Under the pieces are notes generated by a model. That model was not told the origin of the DNA. It saw only the letters and a program-made list of their open reading frames with translations, and did no database searches. Of a stretch of DNA of 6,394 nt, positions 1 to 6,359 are shown in pieces. The stretch is from Candidatus Hydrogenedentota bacterium. Lineage in GTDB: Bacteria > Hydrogenedentota > Hydrogenedentia > Hydrogenedentales > SLHB01. The stretch lies in contig JAFGTL010000369.1 of assembly GCA_016934125.1 (NCBI GenBank), positions 1 to 6,394 on the forward strand. Reading direction: 5' to 3'. Position 1 is the first letter of the stretch. The number at the start of each line of letters is the position of its first letter. Both the position numbers and the translations under genes were made by a program.

Positions 1-184
1 TCAGGCCCAAGCCGGAGTCGGCCAGCGCGCCGCTGAATCCGAGATAGGCGCCCAGCGCGGCAGGCGAGTTGGCCATGGCGCGCATGATGTTGGGCGTCGC
101 CCCCATCTTCTTCTGGACGGCGTCCAGCAAGGGTTTCACCTTCCCATCCACCTTCTGCGGATCAACGATGCGTAATCTGCTCAT
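1..184 (-). CDS. Carboxymuconolactone decarboxylase / AhpD-like protein, N-terminal part (partial)
   Basis: The first 61 codons of a gene whose C-terminal part lies beyond the left edge. The protein begins MSRLRIVDPQKVDGKV and continues through KKMGATPNIMRAMANSP (about residues 25-41) to GAYLGFSGAL. The 'PN-hyphobic-MRAMANSP...YLGFSGAL' stretch is typical of the CMD/AhpD-like (peroxidase-related) family, small all-helical cytoplasmic proteins. Many members use a CxxC-His site for peroxide or disulfide chemistry. That site would lie downstream of what is visible, so activity cannot be judged here. The ATG at 184 is supported by GAGGAG at 193-198, 8 bases upstream. The gene is divergent from the glycoside hydrolase at 493, across 308 bases. 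Family assignment is fairly sure; the substrate is unknown. Confidence 0.8.
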   Translation of the reverse strand, partial: MSRLRIVDPQKVDGKVKPLLDAVQKKMGATPNIMRAMANSPAALGAYLGFSGALADSGLGL

Positions 185-192
185 ACTGCGAA

Positions 193-198
193 CTCCTC
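193..198 (-). promoter_or_regulatory. Ribosome binding site of the CMD/AhpD-like gene
   Basis: GAGGAG on the minus strand, 8 bases before the ATG at 184. It sets the start of the partial CMD gene and argues against reading further upstream on this strand. Confidence 0.7.
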
Positions 199-479
199 TC
201 CGTGCCGAACCTGCACCAGGCGTTGTTCCTTGGGCACCCGCCTTTTCGGACGTAGTTTAGAGGAGGTTAACCAACGAAGGCCGCCGTTTATGCCCGAACC
301 GCAGCACAAGCAAATGGGAGCCAGCCGCCCGGGGCCGGAGCGCAAGCCCATTGGCGTCTCGGCGAGGATGGGCCTGCGGGCACTGCGTACGGTATACTGC
401 GGCCTCCGGGACGCCGGCGGGCCTTGCCGGATACGTGCCAAGGACGCAGAGGGAACCCGCCCGACAGGGCAGTCCACTC

Positions 480-487
480 GAAAGGGG
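480..487 (+). promoter_or_regulatory. Ribosome binding site of the glycoside hydrolase gene
   Basis: GAAAGGGG, five bases before the ATG at 493. It decides the start. The same frame is open back to a TTG at 424, but that codon has no purine-rich sequence at suitable spacing, and the extra 23 residues look like non-coding leader. Confidence 0.65.
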
Positions 488-492
488 CCGAA

Positions 493-2412
493 ATGGAACG
501 AAATGACGCATGCCTCCGCTTCCGTGAGGGGGCTCTCGCAATCGACACACCGTGGGGATGCGCACAGGATGGCGTGTTGCTGGTGAATGGTGAGCCCGTT
601 CGCGGGCCGTGGGACAGCGATGGGCGCGGCACTGCCGTGTGCACCCACGGCATCTGGCGCCTGTCCGTGCGCGATGCGGGCGACGGGGCGCTCCAACTCA
701 TGATCGCGAATGAGGACGCCGAACCGGCGCGTCTGCGTACGGTGTACTTCGCCCGATGGACGCCGGACTCCTTTCCGACGCGGCTCGACGCGGCGGCGTT
801 TCGCGAATTGTGCCACGGCGGCAGCTTCCGCAACATGGCGACGGGCGTGCGGTGCGTAGGCCGGAAAACCACGTTGCTGGAGGCGGATTCGCCGAGCAAC
901 GTGCTCATCGTGTACGAACGGGAGGAGACGCCCGAAACCCCGAAGGCCGCGCTGTTGCTGGGCGTCGTGCCGCCATTGGGCGAGGCGTTCAGCGAGTTCG
1001 CCACGCTTCATTCGGCGCCCCATCTCGAGGGAACCTTCGGGTTCGAAGTGCGCCACGTGTTCGAGTGCCTTGTCGAGCCCGGTGCGGAGGTGAGCACCTC
1101 GCCCGTGGTCGCGCTGGCCGGCCCCTCGGGCGTGGATCTGATGGATCGATATGGCGCGTTGTGGCAGGCGCGTCTGGGGCGGCGGGCGATGCGGGCGCCG
1201 ATGGTGGGTTGGAACAGTTGGGACTTCTACTCGGGGGCGGTGACGCGCAAGGCGCTCGACGAGAACCTGGCCACGGGCCAGAGACTGTTCGGCGAAGCGT
1301 TTCGGCTCATCTGCATCGACGAGGGCTGGGAAAGCCAATGGGGCGACTGGCGGCCCAACGTGAAGTTCCCGGAGGGCCTGGCCGACTTCTGCCGGCACGT
1401 GAAGGAGCGCGGGGGCATGCCGGGCGTCTGGACGGCGCCGCTCCTCGTCAACATGTACAACCCGCTGTTCCTGGCACACCCGGACTGGTTCGCCCGCGAC
1501 GCCGCGAGCCAAGTCAAGATCGATTCGTATTCCTACGGGCCCATGGCCTATCTGGACGTCACTTTCCCGGAGGTGATCGAGCACGTGAAAGGCGTGTTCG
1601 CGACGCTCCGCGAGGCCGGCTTCGAGTACTTCAAAGTCGATTTCTGCCAATGCATCCTGGGGGCGGATCGGTTCGGCGACGGCCGCGTCAGCCGGCTCGC
1701 CCTCAACCGGCGCGCGTTCACCGCCATTCGCGAAGCCATCGGCGAGGACGCCTACCTGCTGTCGTGTGGTGCGCCGTACGAGTCGGTGGTGGGCCTGGTG
1801 GATGGGGTGCGGACATCGGGCGATATCCACATCTACTGGGGCCACGTGCTCGTCAACGCCGGGGCATTCTCCGGGCGCTGGTGGATGCAGGGGCGCCTGT
1901 GGAACGGCGATCCGGACTTCGCGGTGGTGCGCGGGCCCGACACGGCGGAACCGCCGTACGCCCGGGAGCGTGTCGTGAAGCCGCTGGGCCTGGGCGGGGG
2001 CTGGATGTGCGGGCGCGAGTTCAACAAGGCGGAGGCGCGCACCTACGCCCTCCTGATCCACTGCACCGGGGGCGACGTGGTGCTGGGCGATTCGCTGGCC
2101 CGGCTCAATCCGGCGGGGATCGAGATGCTGCGCCGGATCCTGACGCCCCGGAGCGCGGCAGCCGTGCCGGTGGATCTGTTCGAGAGCGAGCAGGACTTGC
2201 CGAGAATCTGGATCAGCAAGGGCGCGGATGACACGCTGGTGGCCCTGTTCAACTGGAGCGACAAGACTGCACACACGCCGTTTGAGCCGGAGCGATACGG
2301 CCTCGCGGGGACGCCCCGGGATTTTTGGACAGGCCAGCCCGTTGTAGCGCTGCCCGGCCGGATGCCGCGGCGGAGTTCAATCGGGCTTCTGTACGAGTGC
2401 AACGCCCGGTAG
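493..2412 (+). CDS. Glycoside hydrolase, GH36/GH27-like (probable alpha-galactosidase)
   Basis: A 639-residue protein that probably hydrolyses terminal alpha-galactosides. Residues 1 to about 230 look like the beta-sandwich domain of GH36 enzymes. Residues from about 237 to 545 form the TIM barrel, opening with GWNSWDFY (239-246) and CIDEGW (274-279). The retaining nucleophile is predicted as D383 in YFKVDF. SCGAPY (424-429) carries the substrate-loop cysteine, and the acid/base is predicted as D444 in RTSGDI. A short beta domain ends the protein (LVALFNWSD onward). These motifs and the order of the two aspartates match clan GH-D. Many GH36 members have KWD where this has KVD, which also recalls raffinose-synthase relatives, so substrate is less certain than fold. 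There is no signal peptide or membrane segment, so it is probably cytoplasmic and acts on imported oligosaccharides. Transcription is single-gene. The stop codon lies 12 bases from that of the convergent glycosyltransferase. A TTG at 424 is a less likely start. Confidence 0.85.
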   Translation: MERNDACLRFREGALAIDTPWGCAQDGVLLVNGEPVRGPWDSDGRGTAVCTHGIWRLSVRDAGDGALQLMIANEDAEPARLRTVYFARWTPDSFPTRLDAAAFRELCHGGSFRNMATGVRCVGRKTTLLEADSPSNVLIVYEREETPETPKAALLLGVVPPLGEAFSEFATLHSAPHLEGTFGFEVRHVFECLVEPGAEVSTSPVVALAGPSGVDLMDRYGALWQARLGRRAMRAPMVGWNSWDFYSGAVTRKALDENLATGQRLFGEAFRLICIDEGWESQWGDWRPNVKFPEGLADFCRHVKERGGMPGVWTAPLLVNMYNPLFLAHPDWFARDAASQVKIDSYSYGPMAYLDVTFPEVIEHVKGVFATLREAGFEYFKVDFCQCILGADRFGDGRVSRLALNRRAFTAIREAIGEDAYLLSCGAPYESVVGLVDGVRTSGDIHIYWGHVLVNAGAFSGRWWMQGRLWNGDPDFAVVRGPDTAEPPYARERVVKPLGLGGGWMCGREFNKAEARTYALLIHCTGGDVVLGDSLARLNPAGIEMLRRILTPRSAAAVPVDLFESEQDLPRIWISKGADDTLVALFNWSDKTAHTPFEPERYGLAGTPRDFWTGQPVVALPGRMPRRSSIGLLYECNAR

Positions 2413-2424
2413 CCGACGCGGCCA

Positions 2425-3861
2425 TCACCGATCCGGCGCGATCAAGGCGCACAAGACCGCGTCCGTAACGCCTTCCATGGGGTGGCGCGCGTAGAGGGCG
2501 CGGCACACGTCGAGCAGGGGCTTTGTGCGTTTCCGCGCCGTCACAGCATACGCCCCTTGGCCGGATTCGGACAGATCGAGCAGGTGGAAATCGAGTTGCC
2601 GGAACCATGCCACCCACGCGCCGAGGGACGCGTCAACTCCCTCGCGCTCAAGGTGTTGCAAATCGAGCTGGGCGACGAATGCGCCGCCCTCCGTCAACCA
2701 GCTATGGGCGGCCCTCACCGCTTCGCCCAGCGGCACTGGGAGGCCGCCCGGATCGGGCAGCACCACGGTGTCGACGGAGTTCGCGGCAGGAGGATTGGCG
2801 AGCGCGCCTTCGAGATCAACGACGGCGCCCGGGGCGGCGGGCAGGCGATCCGCTGGAGACGCGCCTTCCCGGAGGACGGACGCGGGCGCCGTGTCGAGGG
2901 CCGGGCAGGCCGCGCGGATGGCCTCAATGAGGGTGTCCACACGGTGCGCGTAGGTATGGCGGGCGAGCACTTCGGCCCGGCCGGCCCGGGCGACGGCCTC
3001 GCGGGCCTCAGGATCGTCAAGATACTGCTGGGCCTTCTCGACGAGGGTGTCGTCGGTGTAGGTGATGAGATGGACGCCGTCCGAGAAGAGCTCGAGCAGG
3101 CCGTTGGTGGCCGCGTCGGCATTGGTGAGGAGGGGGCGGCCCATGGCGAGCGCCTCGAACACGCGCATGTTGATGTCCTCGAAGACGGAGCTGTTGAAGA
3201 CGAGGCGGCCGCGGCAGGTGACGGCGCACATCTCTTCGCGGAAGAATGTCTTGAGGGTGGCCACGGAGAACCGGTCGCCGAGGGCCTCGAGGCGGCGGAT
3301 GCGCTGGGCGTAGATCGCCTGATCGAGGGAGCCGACGAACACGACGTCGTAGTCGGGCTCAGCCGGGACGGGATGATGGAACTTGGGCGAGCAGGCCAGC
3401 GGGAGCCAGGAGACGCGGCGCGAGCCGGTGGCGCGGAGCAGGGGGATGAAGGAGCGTTGCGCCACGAACACGAAGTCGTAATGGGGTGCGGCGAGGTACT
3501 CGTTGGGTTCGTGCCAGGTATCGACGGTGATGTAGGCGGTGGGGCACGCCAGCCGCTCGATGCCGTGCAGGACGATGCCGGACGACTGCACCGCGACGAC
3601 GAGATGGGGGTGCCAGCCTGCGGACAGTCGCGCGGCGAGGCACTCGGCGGAGGGCTGATCGAGTTCGATGTCGTTCGGCGCAACCATCTGCGCCAGAAGG
3701 CGCTCCGCCTCGGTTTGGGGCGGCGCGGCGTCCGGCGATGTGCCGACGGTGACGACGTCGCAGCGCTCGCGGAACGCATCTACGTAGTAAGGCACCCACC
3801 AGGACTTGGGATTGGCTTCGGCAAGCAGGCACACGCGGAGCCGCACTGATCCCGCCTCCAT
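2425..3861 (-). CDS. CgeB-like glycosyltransferase with a methyltransferase-like C-terminal domain
   Basis: A 478-residue protein, third in the minus-strand operon. RLRVCLLAEANP (7-18) is an N-terminal Rossmann strand. TVDTWHEPNEYL (112-123), then YDFVFVAQ (128-135) and WLPLACSPKFHHP (152-164), are the usual order in CgeB/spore-maturation-type GT-B transferases. YDVVFVGSL (171-179) opens the second domain. NSSVFEDINMRVFEALAMG (223-241) is the nucleotide-sugar-binding block, with E236 as the expected donor-contacting acid. Residues to about 315 finish the transferase. Residues 345-445 resemble the back half of a class I methyltransferase (NSVDTVVLPD, then WLTEGGAFVAQLD) but lack a GxGxG SAM loop. 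No signal peptide or membrane segment is seen. Donor and acceptor are unknown. The start is ambiguous. ATG at 3861 has AGGGG six bases upstream, overlapping the flotillin stop. GTG at 3846 has GGAGG eight bases upstream and gives the more typical beginning (M)RLRVCLLAEA. Confidence 0.8.
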   Translation of the reverse strand: MEAGSVRLRVCLLAEANPKSWWVPYYVDAFRERCDVVTVGTSPDAAPPQTEAERLLAQMVAPNDIELDQPSAECLAARLSAGWHPHLVVAVQSSGIVLHGIERLACPTAYITVDTWHEPNEYLAAPHYDFVFVAQRSFIPLLRATGSRRVSWLPLACSPKFHHPVPAEPDYDVVFVGSLDQAIYAQRIRRLEALGDRFSVATLKTFFREEMCAVTCRGRLVFNSSVFEDINMRVFEALAMGRPLLTNADAATNGLLELFSDGVHLITYTDDTLVEKAQQYLDDPEAREAVARAGRAEVLARHTYAHRVDTLIEAIRAACPALDTAPASVLREGASPADRLPAAPGAVVDLEGALANPPAANSVDTVVLPDPGGLPVPLGEAVRAAHSWLTEGGAFVAQLDLQHLEREGVDASLGAWVAWFRQLDFHLLDLSESGQGAYAVTARKRTKPLLDVCRALYARHPMEGVTDAVLCALIAPDR

Positions 3862-3870
3862 GCCGGGCCC

Positions 3871-5538
3871 CTACGCGTCCGCCTCCCCGGACGAAGGCGG
3901 CGTGCCGGCATCCGCCTCGGATGCCGCTGGCTTCTGCCCGCCCGGGGCCTCTTCGCCGGCCAGCTTGGCGAGGTACTCGGGCATCTCGATGCCGCCGATG
4001 TCGCGCATCACCTGGAGCATGGGCGGCAAGGTGCGCGCCATGCTGCTGAGGAAGCCGGCCGTGTTGCTGTGCCCGTCCTGGAGCCCGTTCTCCCAGACGA
4101 TGACCTTGTCGAACTTGATATTCGAGATGGCCTGCGCCGCGGATCCGGCCAGGTTGTCGAGGTGTTCGAGCATGAGCATCTGGAACGCATCCTGGGCCCC
4201 GCCGCAGGCATCCACAATCCGCTGGAGACCGTCACCCTTCTTGGCCAGGATCTCGTACTGGCCTTTCGCTTCCGCTTCGAGCCTGGCGAAGATCGCCTTC
4301 GCTTCACCCTCGGCCTCGATCCGCCGTTTCTCCGCCTCGGCCTCGGCCTCCACGATGGTTCGGGCTTTCTGTGCCTTGGCCGGCGCCTCGAGGGCGGCCC
4401 GGCGCTCCTGCTCCACCCGCTCGGCATCGGCGATGGCCGCCTTGGCCATGGCCAGGTTCTGCGCCTCGAGCACGGCCGCCTCGGCTTCCCGTTTCCGGGT
4501 TTCGCCCTGTTGGTAGGCCTCGGCCTGCTTGACTTGCAGTCCGGCGTTGGACTGGGCCACGAGGGCCTTCGACTCGTTCTCCCCTTCGATGGCGGTGGCG
4601 TCGGCCGAGGCCACGGCGATACGCTTGTCGCGATCAGCCTCCTTCTCGCCCTTCACGGCGCCGGCATCGGCCTCGGCCACCTGGATGCGCATCTGCCGCT
4701 CCGCGTTCTTGACCTCGCTTTCCCGGCCGAATTCCGCCTGCCGCTCGCCAATGGCCTGTTGCTTCGCGAGGTCGGCCACGCGAACCGCCTGATCCTTCTG
4801 GGCCTCCCGGACGCCGATCTCCCGATCGCGCGTCGCATCGGCCACCTTCACCATCTTCTCGCGTTCGGCCTCCGCGACGCGGATCTCGCCCAGCTTCTCC
4901 TGCTCGGCCACGTCACCCCGGGCCTGCTGGATGGCCTGCGAAGCGGCCTTCTGCCCGATGGCCTCGATGTAGCCCGACTCGTCGGTGATGTCGGTGATGT
5001 TCACGTTGATCAGGACGAGGCCGATCTTGGAGAGTTCGGGTTCGAGCGAGTTCTGGATGTTCTCGAGGAACTTCTCGCGATCCCGGTTGATCTCGTGAAT
5101 GCTCATCGAGGCGATCACCTGGCGCAATTGCCCGAAGATGATGTCGCCGGCCTGTTCTTTGATGCTCTGGCTGTCGAGCCCGAGCAGGCGGATGGCGGCG
5201 TTCTGCATGATCTCGGGCTGGGTGCCGATGGCCACGGTGAACACGCTCGGCACGTTCACCCGGATGTTCTCGATGGACAGGGCGTCCTTCAAGGGCACCT
5301 CGATCTGGATCGGTTCCAGCCCCATGAAGGCGTAATCCTGGATCAACGGCCAGACGAACACGGCCCCGCCGTTTACGCACTTCGCCGCGTCGCCGGCCCC
5401 CACCTTACCGAACACCACCAGGATGCAGTTGCTGGGACACCGCTTGTAGCGGCGCGCCAGCAAGAGCGCGAAACTCGTAAACGCCACCCCAACTAGCACC
5501 ACCAGAAACGCGATGGCCGTGTAGAATCCGCCATCCAT
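3871..5538 (-). CDS. Flotillin-like SPFH/Band 7 membrane scaffold protein (YuaG/FloT/YqiK type)
   Basis: A 555-residue protein of the flotillin family, which oligomerises under the inner membrane and organises functional membrane microdomains. A single N-terminal membrane segment (about residues 6-28) is followed by the positive cluster RRYKR (29-33), which predicts that the rest is cytoplasmic. The SPFH domain covers about 34-200, with DALSIENIRVNVPSVF (85-100) and the conserved block LINVNITDITD (176-186). A long charged Ala/Glu-rich coiled coil spans about 200-430, rich in AEAE- and EAEAK-type repeats. The flotillin C-terminal region contains IKFDKVIVWENG (474-485). A Pro/Ala/Gly-rich tail from about 529 is probably disordered. 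Length is close to bacterial flotillins of this type. The gene starts 2 bases after the NfeD-like stop and ends 9 bases before the glycosyltransferase ATG, so the three genes are probably translated from one message. Which of FloT or YqiK it is closer to cannot be told by eye. Confidence 0.93.
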   Translation of the reverse strand: MDGGFYTAIAFLVVLVGVAFTSFALLLARRYKRCPSNCILVVFGKVGAGDAAKCVNGGAVFVWPLIQDYAFMGLEPIQIEVPLKDALSIENIRVNVPSVFTVAIGTQPEIMQNAAIRLLGLDSQSIKEQAGDIIFGQLRQVIASMSIHEINRDREKFLENIQNSLEPELSKIGLVLINVNITDITDESGYIEAIGQKAASQAIQQARGDVAEQEKLGEIRVAEAEREKMVKVADATRDREIGVREAQKDQAVRVADLAKQQAIGERQAEFGRESEVKNAERQMRIQVAEADAGAVKGEKEADRDKRIAVASADATAIEGENESKALVAQSNAGLQVKQAEAYQQGETRKREAEAAVLEAQNLAMAKAAIADAERVEQERRAALEAPAKAQKARTIVEAEAEAEKRRIEAEGEAKAIFARLEAEAKGQYEILAKKGDGLQRIVDACGGAQDAFQMLMLEHLDNLAGSAAQAISNIKFDKVIVWENGLQDGHSNTAGFLSSMARTLPPMLQVMRDIGGIEMPEYLAKLAGEEAPGGQKPAASEADAGTPPSSGEADA

Positions 5539-5540
5539 GA

Positions 5541-6191
5541 CTACTCCTCCTCGCTTTCAGCAGGGCCGACTTCCACGATGTCAGGGCCCAGCACCCCCTT
5601 CACCACCACCGGCGTCCCGGACGCCAACGCGTCCCCGGCCGTCATCGCCCGGTATTCCATCGTCCTGTTTTGGACGCAAACCGTCACCTTGCCCGCGCCG
5701 GCCTTCTCACCGGGAACCCTCAGATACACCACGGCCGTGGCGCCCACCGTATTCTCGATCTGCACGGTGCCCTCGTCTTGCAGCCGGTGCAGCGAGCGCA
5801 TGAGCCAGGCGATCACCACCATGGCGGCGCCGCCCGCAGCAACGGCCACGAGCACCGTGGGATAGGGATCCAGCCCGCCCGTGATACCCGCGACGCCCGT
5901 CAGGCCGAAAAACGCCACCGCGGCCACCATAGCGCGAAACGACAGGATGCCGAAGAACCAGGATGAGCCGTGGTGCGCTGTGTCGTGGTCGACGTGATCC
6001 GCCTCGACATGGACATCCGCACCGCCGGCGTCCACGTGGACGTCGCCCGCGCCAACGTCGACATGGATGTCGCCGACGTGGCCCCCGGCGTCGAAGTCGC
6101 CTTCATGTCCCATGCCCAAGACCGTGAGCAGGAACTGGACGAGCATCAGCGTACAGCCGATCGTGGCACAGATCGCGAAGAATGGAAGCAT
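5541..6191 (-). CDS. NfeD/YuaF/YqiJ-like membrane protein with a His/Asp-rich repeat loop
   Basis: A 216-residue partner of the flotillin downstream. Three hydrophobic segments are visible, at about 3-26, 79-104 and 109-131. A C-terminal OB-fold-like beta domain follows (about 139-210), with GTVQIENTVGATAVVYLRVP and later GTPVVVKGVLGPDIVEVG, as in NfeD C-terminal domains. Between segments 1 and 2 lies a loop (27-76) with nine His and ten Asp and no Lys or Arg. It contains three 9-residue repeats at 40-66. With three membrane passes, this loop and the OB domain face the same side. R86, R132 and R136 suggest that side is the cytoplasm, where the flotillin body also lies. NfeD-like proteins are known to accompany flotillins and affect their assembly. 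The start at 6191 has GAGGAGGG nine bases upstream. The frame is open to 6248, but the extra 19 residues have no such site. It is the first gene of the operon. Confidence 0.88.
   Translation of the reverse strand: MLPFFAICATIGCTLMLVQFLLTVLGMGHEGDFDAGGHVGDIHVDVGAGDVHVDAGGADVHVEADHVDHDTAHHGSSWFFGILSFRAMVAAVAFFGLTGVAGITGGLDPYPTVLVAVAAGGAAMVVIAWLMRSLHRLQDEGTVQIENTVGATAVVYLRVPGEKAGAGKVTVCVQNRTMEYRAMTAGDALASGTPVVVKGVLGPDIVEVGPAESEEE
5544..5552 (-). promoter_or_regulatory. Ribosome binding site of the flotillin gene, inside the NfeD-like coding end
   Basis: GAGGAGGAG encodes the last three Glu codons of the NfeD-like protein and also serves as a strong Shine-Dalgarno site five bases before the flotillin ATG at 5538. 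The stop and start are separated by two bases, so translational coupling of the two proteins is likely. Confidence 0.75.
5994..6074 (-). repeat. Three tandem 27-base degenerate repeats encoding a His/Asp-rich loop
   Basis: The translated units are GDIHVDVGA, GDVHVDAGG and ADVHVEADH (residues 40-66 of the NfeD-like protein), followed by VDHDTAHH. The shared core is D-[IV]-H-V-[DE]. The period is 9 residues (27 bases), and codons differ between units (for example CAT and CAC for His), so this is not a very recent duplication. The alternating acidic and His pattern suggests metal binding, which is inferred from composition only. Confidence 0.75.
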
Positions 6192-6200
6192 AGGCCAAAG

Positions 6201-6208
6201 CCCTCCTC
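6201..6208 (-). promoter_or_regulatory. Ribosome binding site of the NfeD-like gene
   Basis: GAGGAGGG, nine bases before the ATG at 6191. It sets the start of the NfeD-like gene at 6191 rather than at the upstream in-frame start at 6248. Confidence 0.75.
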
Positions 6209-6264
6209 TACGGCCCGTTCTGCCACCCGGGAATGCCCCACACCCCAACGGGGCAAATCAAGGC

Positions 6265-6294
6265 ATAATAGTCCGGCATCGGGGAATGTGTCAA
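6265..6294 (-). promoter_or_regulatory. Sigma70-type promoter of the NfeD-flotillin-glycosyltransferase operon
   Basis: On the minus strand a perfect -35 hexamer TTGACA (6289-6294) is followed after 18 bases by TATTAT (6265-6270), five of six matches to the -10 consensus. Transcription should start near 6258, giving a leader of about 67 bases before the ATG at 6191. The leader contains a short GC-rich inverted repeat (CCCC-GTT-GGGG) soon after the predicted start. It is the best promoter match seen in the window and lies exactly where the operon needs one. Confidence 0.75.
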
Positions 6295-6359
6295 TCATGC
6301 CGAGCGGGGCGGGCCTGCGTCACGAGCGAGGGTTTTAGCAAGAAGTGGTGAGTTTGCCG

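Larger units (their letters stand above)
185..492. other. Divergent intergenic region between the CMD and glycoside hydrolase genes
   Basis: 308 bases without a credible gene. It should hold the promoters of both flanking genes, but none is convincing. A TATACT box at 393-398 could be the -10 of the plus-strand hydrolase gene, but no TTGACA-like hexamer lies 16-18 bases before it. A perfect AGGAGG at 261-266 (plus) overlaps the 8-bp palindrome GGTTAACC (265-272) and has no start codon at usable distance. A small GC-rich inverted repeat, CCGGC...GCCGG, lies just before the hydrolase leader, around 412-430. An open plus-strand frame crosses the region from about 230 to 586, but it has an Arg/Pro-rich composition without family features and runs into the hydrolase gene in another frame. 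I read it as non-coding. Confidence 0.6.

Noticed and set aside
383..748. CTGCGTACGGTATACT (383-398) recurs with one mismatch at 733-748
   Set aside because: A pair matching 15 of 16 is not rare enough in a 6.4-kb GC-biased window, and the second copy lies in coding sequence (LRTVYF). I do not call it an operator pair.
756..2231. A 491-codon plus-strand frame inside the hydrolase gene
   Set aside because: Arg/Gly-rich translation without motifs, out of frame with the real gene and without a ribosome site.
181..2274. A 697-codon open frame on the minus strand opposite the hydrolase
   Set aside because: It lies wholly antisense to a protein with clear GH-D motifs. Its translation is rich in Arg, His and Pro with no family resemblance, as expected from third-position GC bias.
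2482..3849. A 455-codon plus-strand frame opposite the glycosyltransferase
   Set aside because: Gly/Glu/Val-rich antisense shadow. The minus-strand reading has coherent GT-B motifs.
4250..4940. Dense imperfect repeats in DNA of the flotillin gene
   Set aside because: They follow from the Ala/Glu-rich coiled coil typical of flotillins, not from a mobile element or CRISPR-like array.
4069..5496. A 475-codon plus-strand frame opposite the flotillin
   Set aside because: Leu/Gly/Asp-rich mirror of the repetitive coiled-coil codons; the flotillin reading is unmistakable.
5970..6351. Plus-strand open frames overlapping the NfeD-like start and promoter
   Set aside because: They are the antisense of the His/Asp repeats and the intergenic DNA, with no ribosome site and no recognisable sequence.
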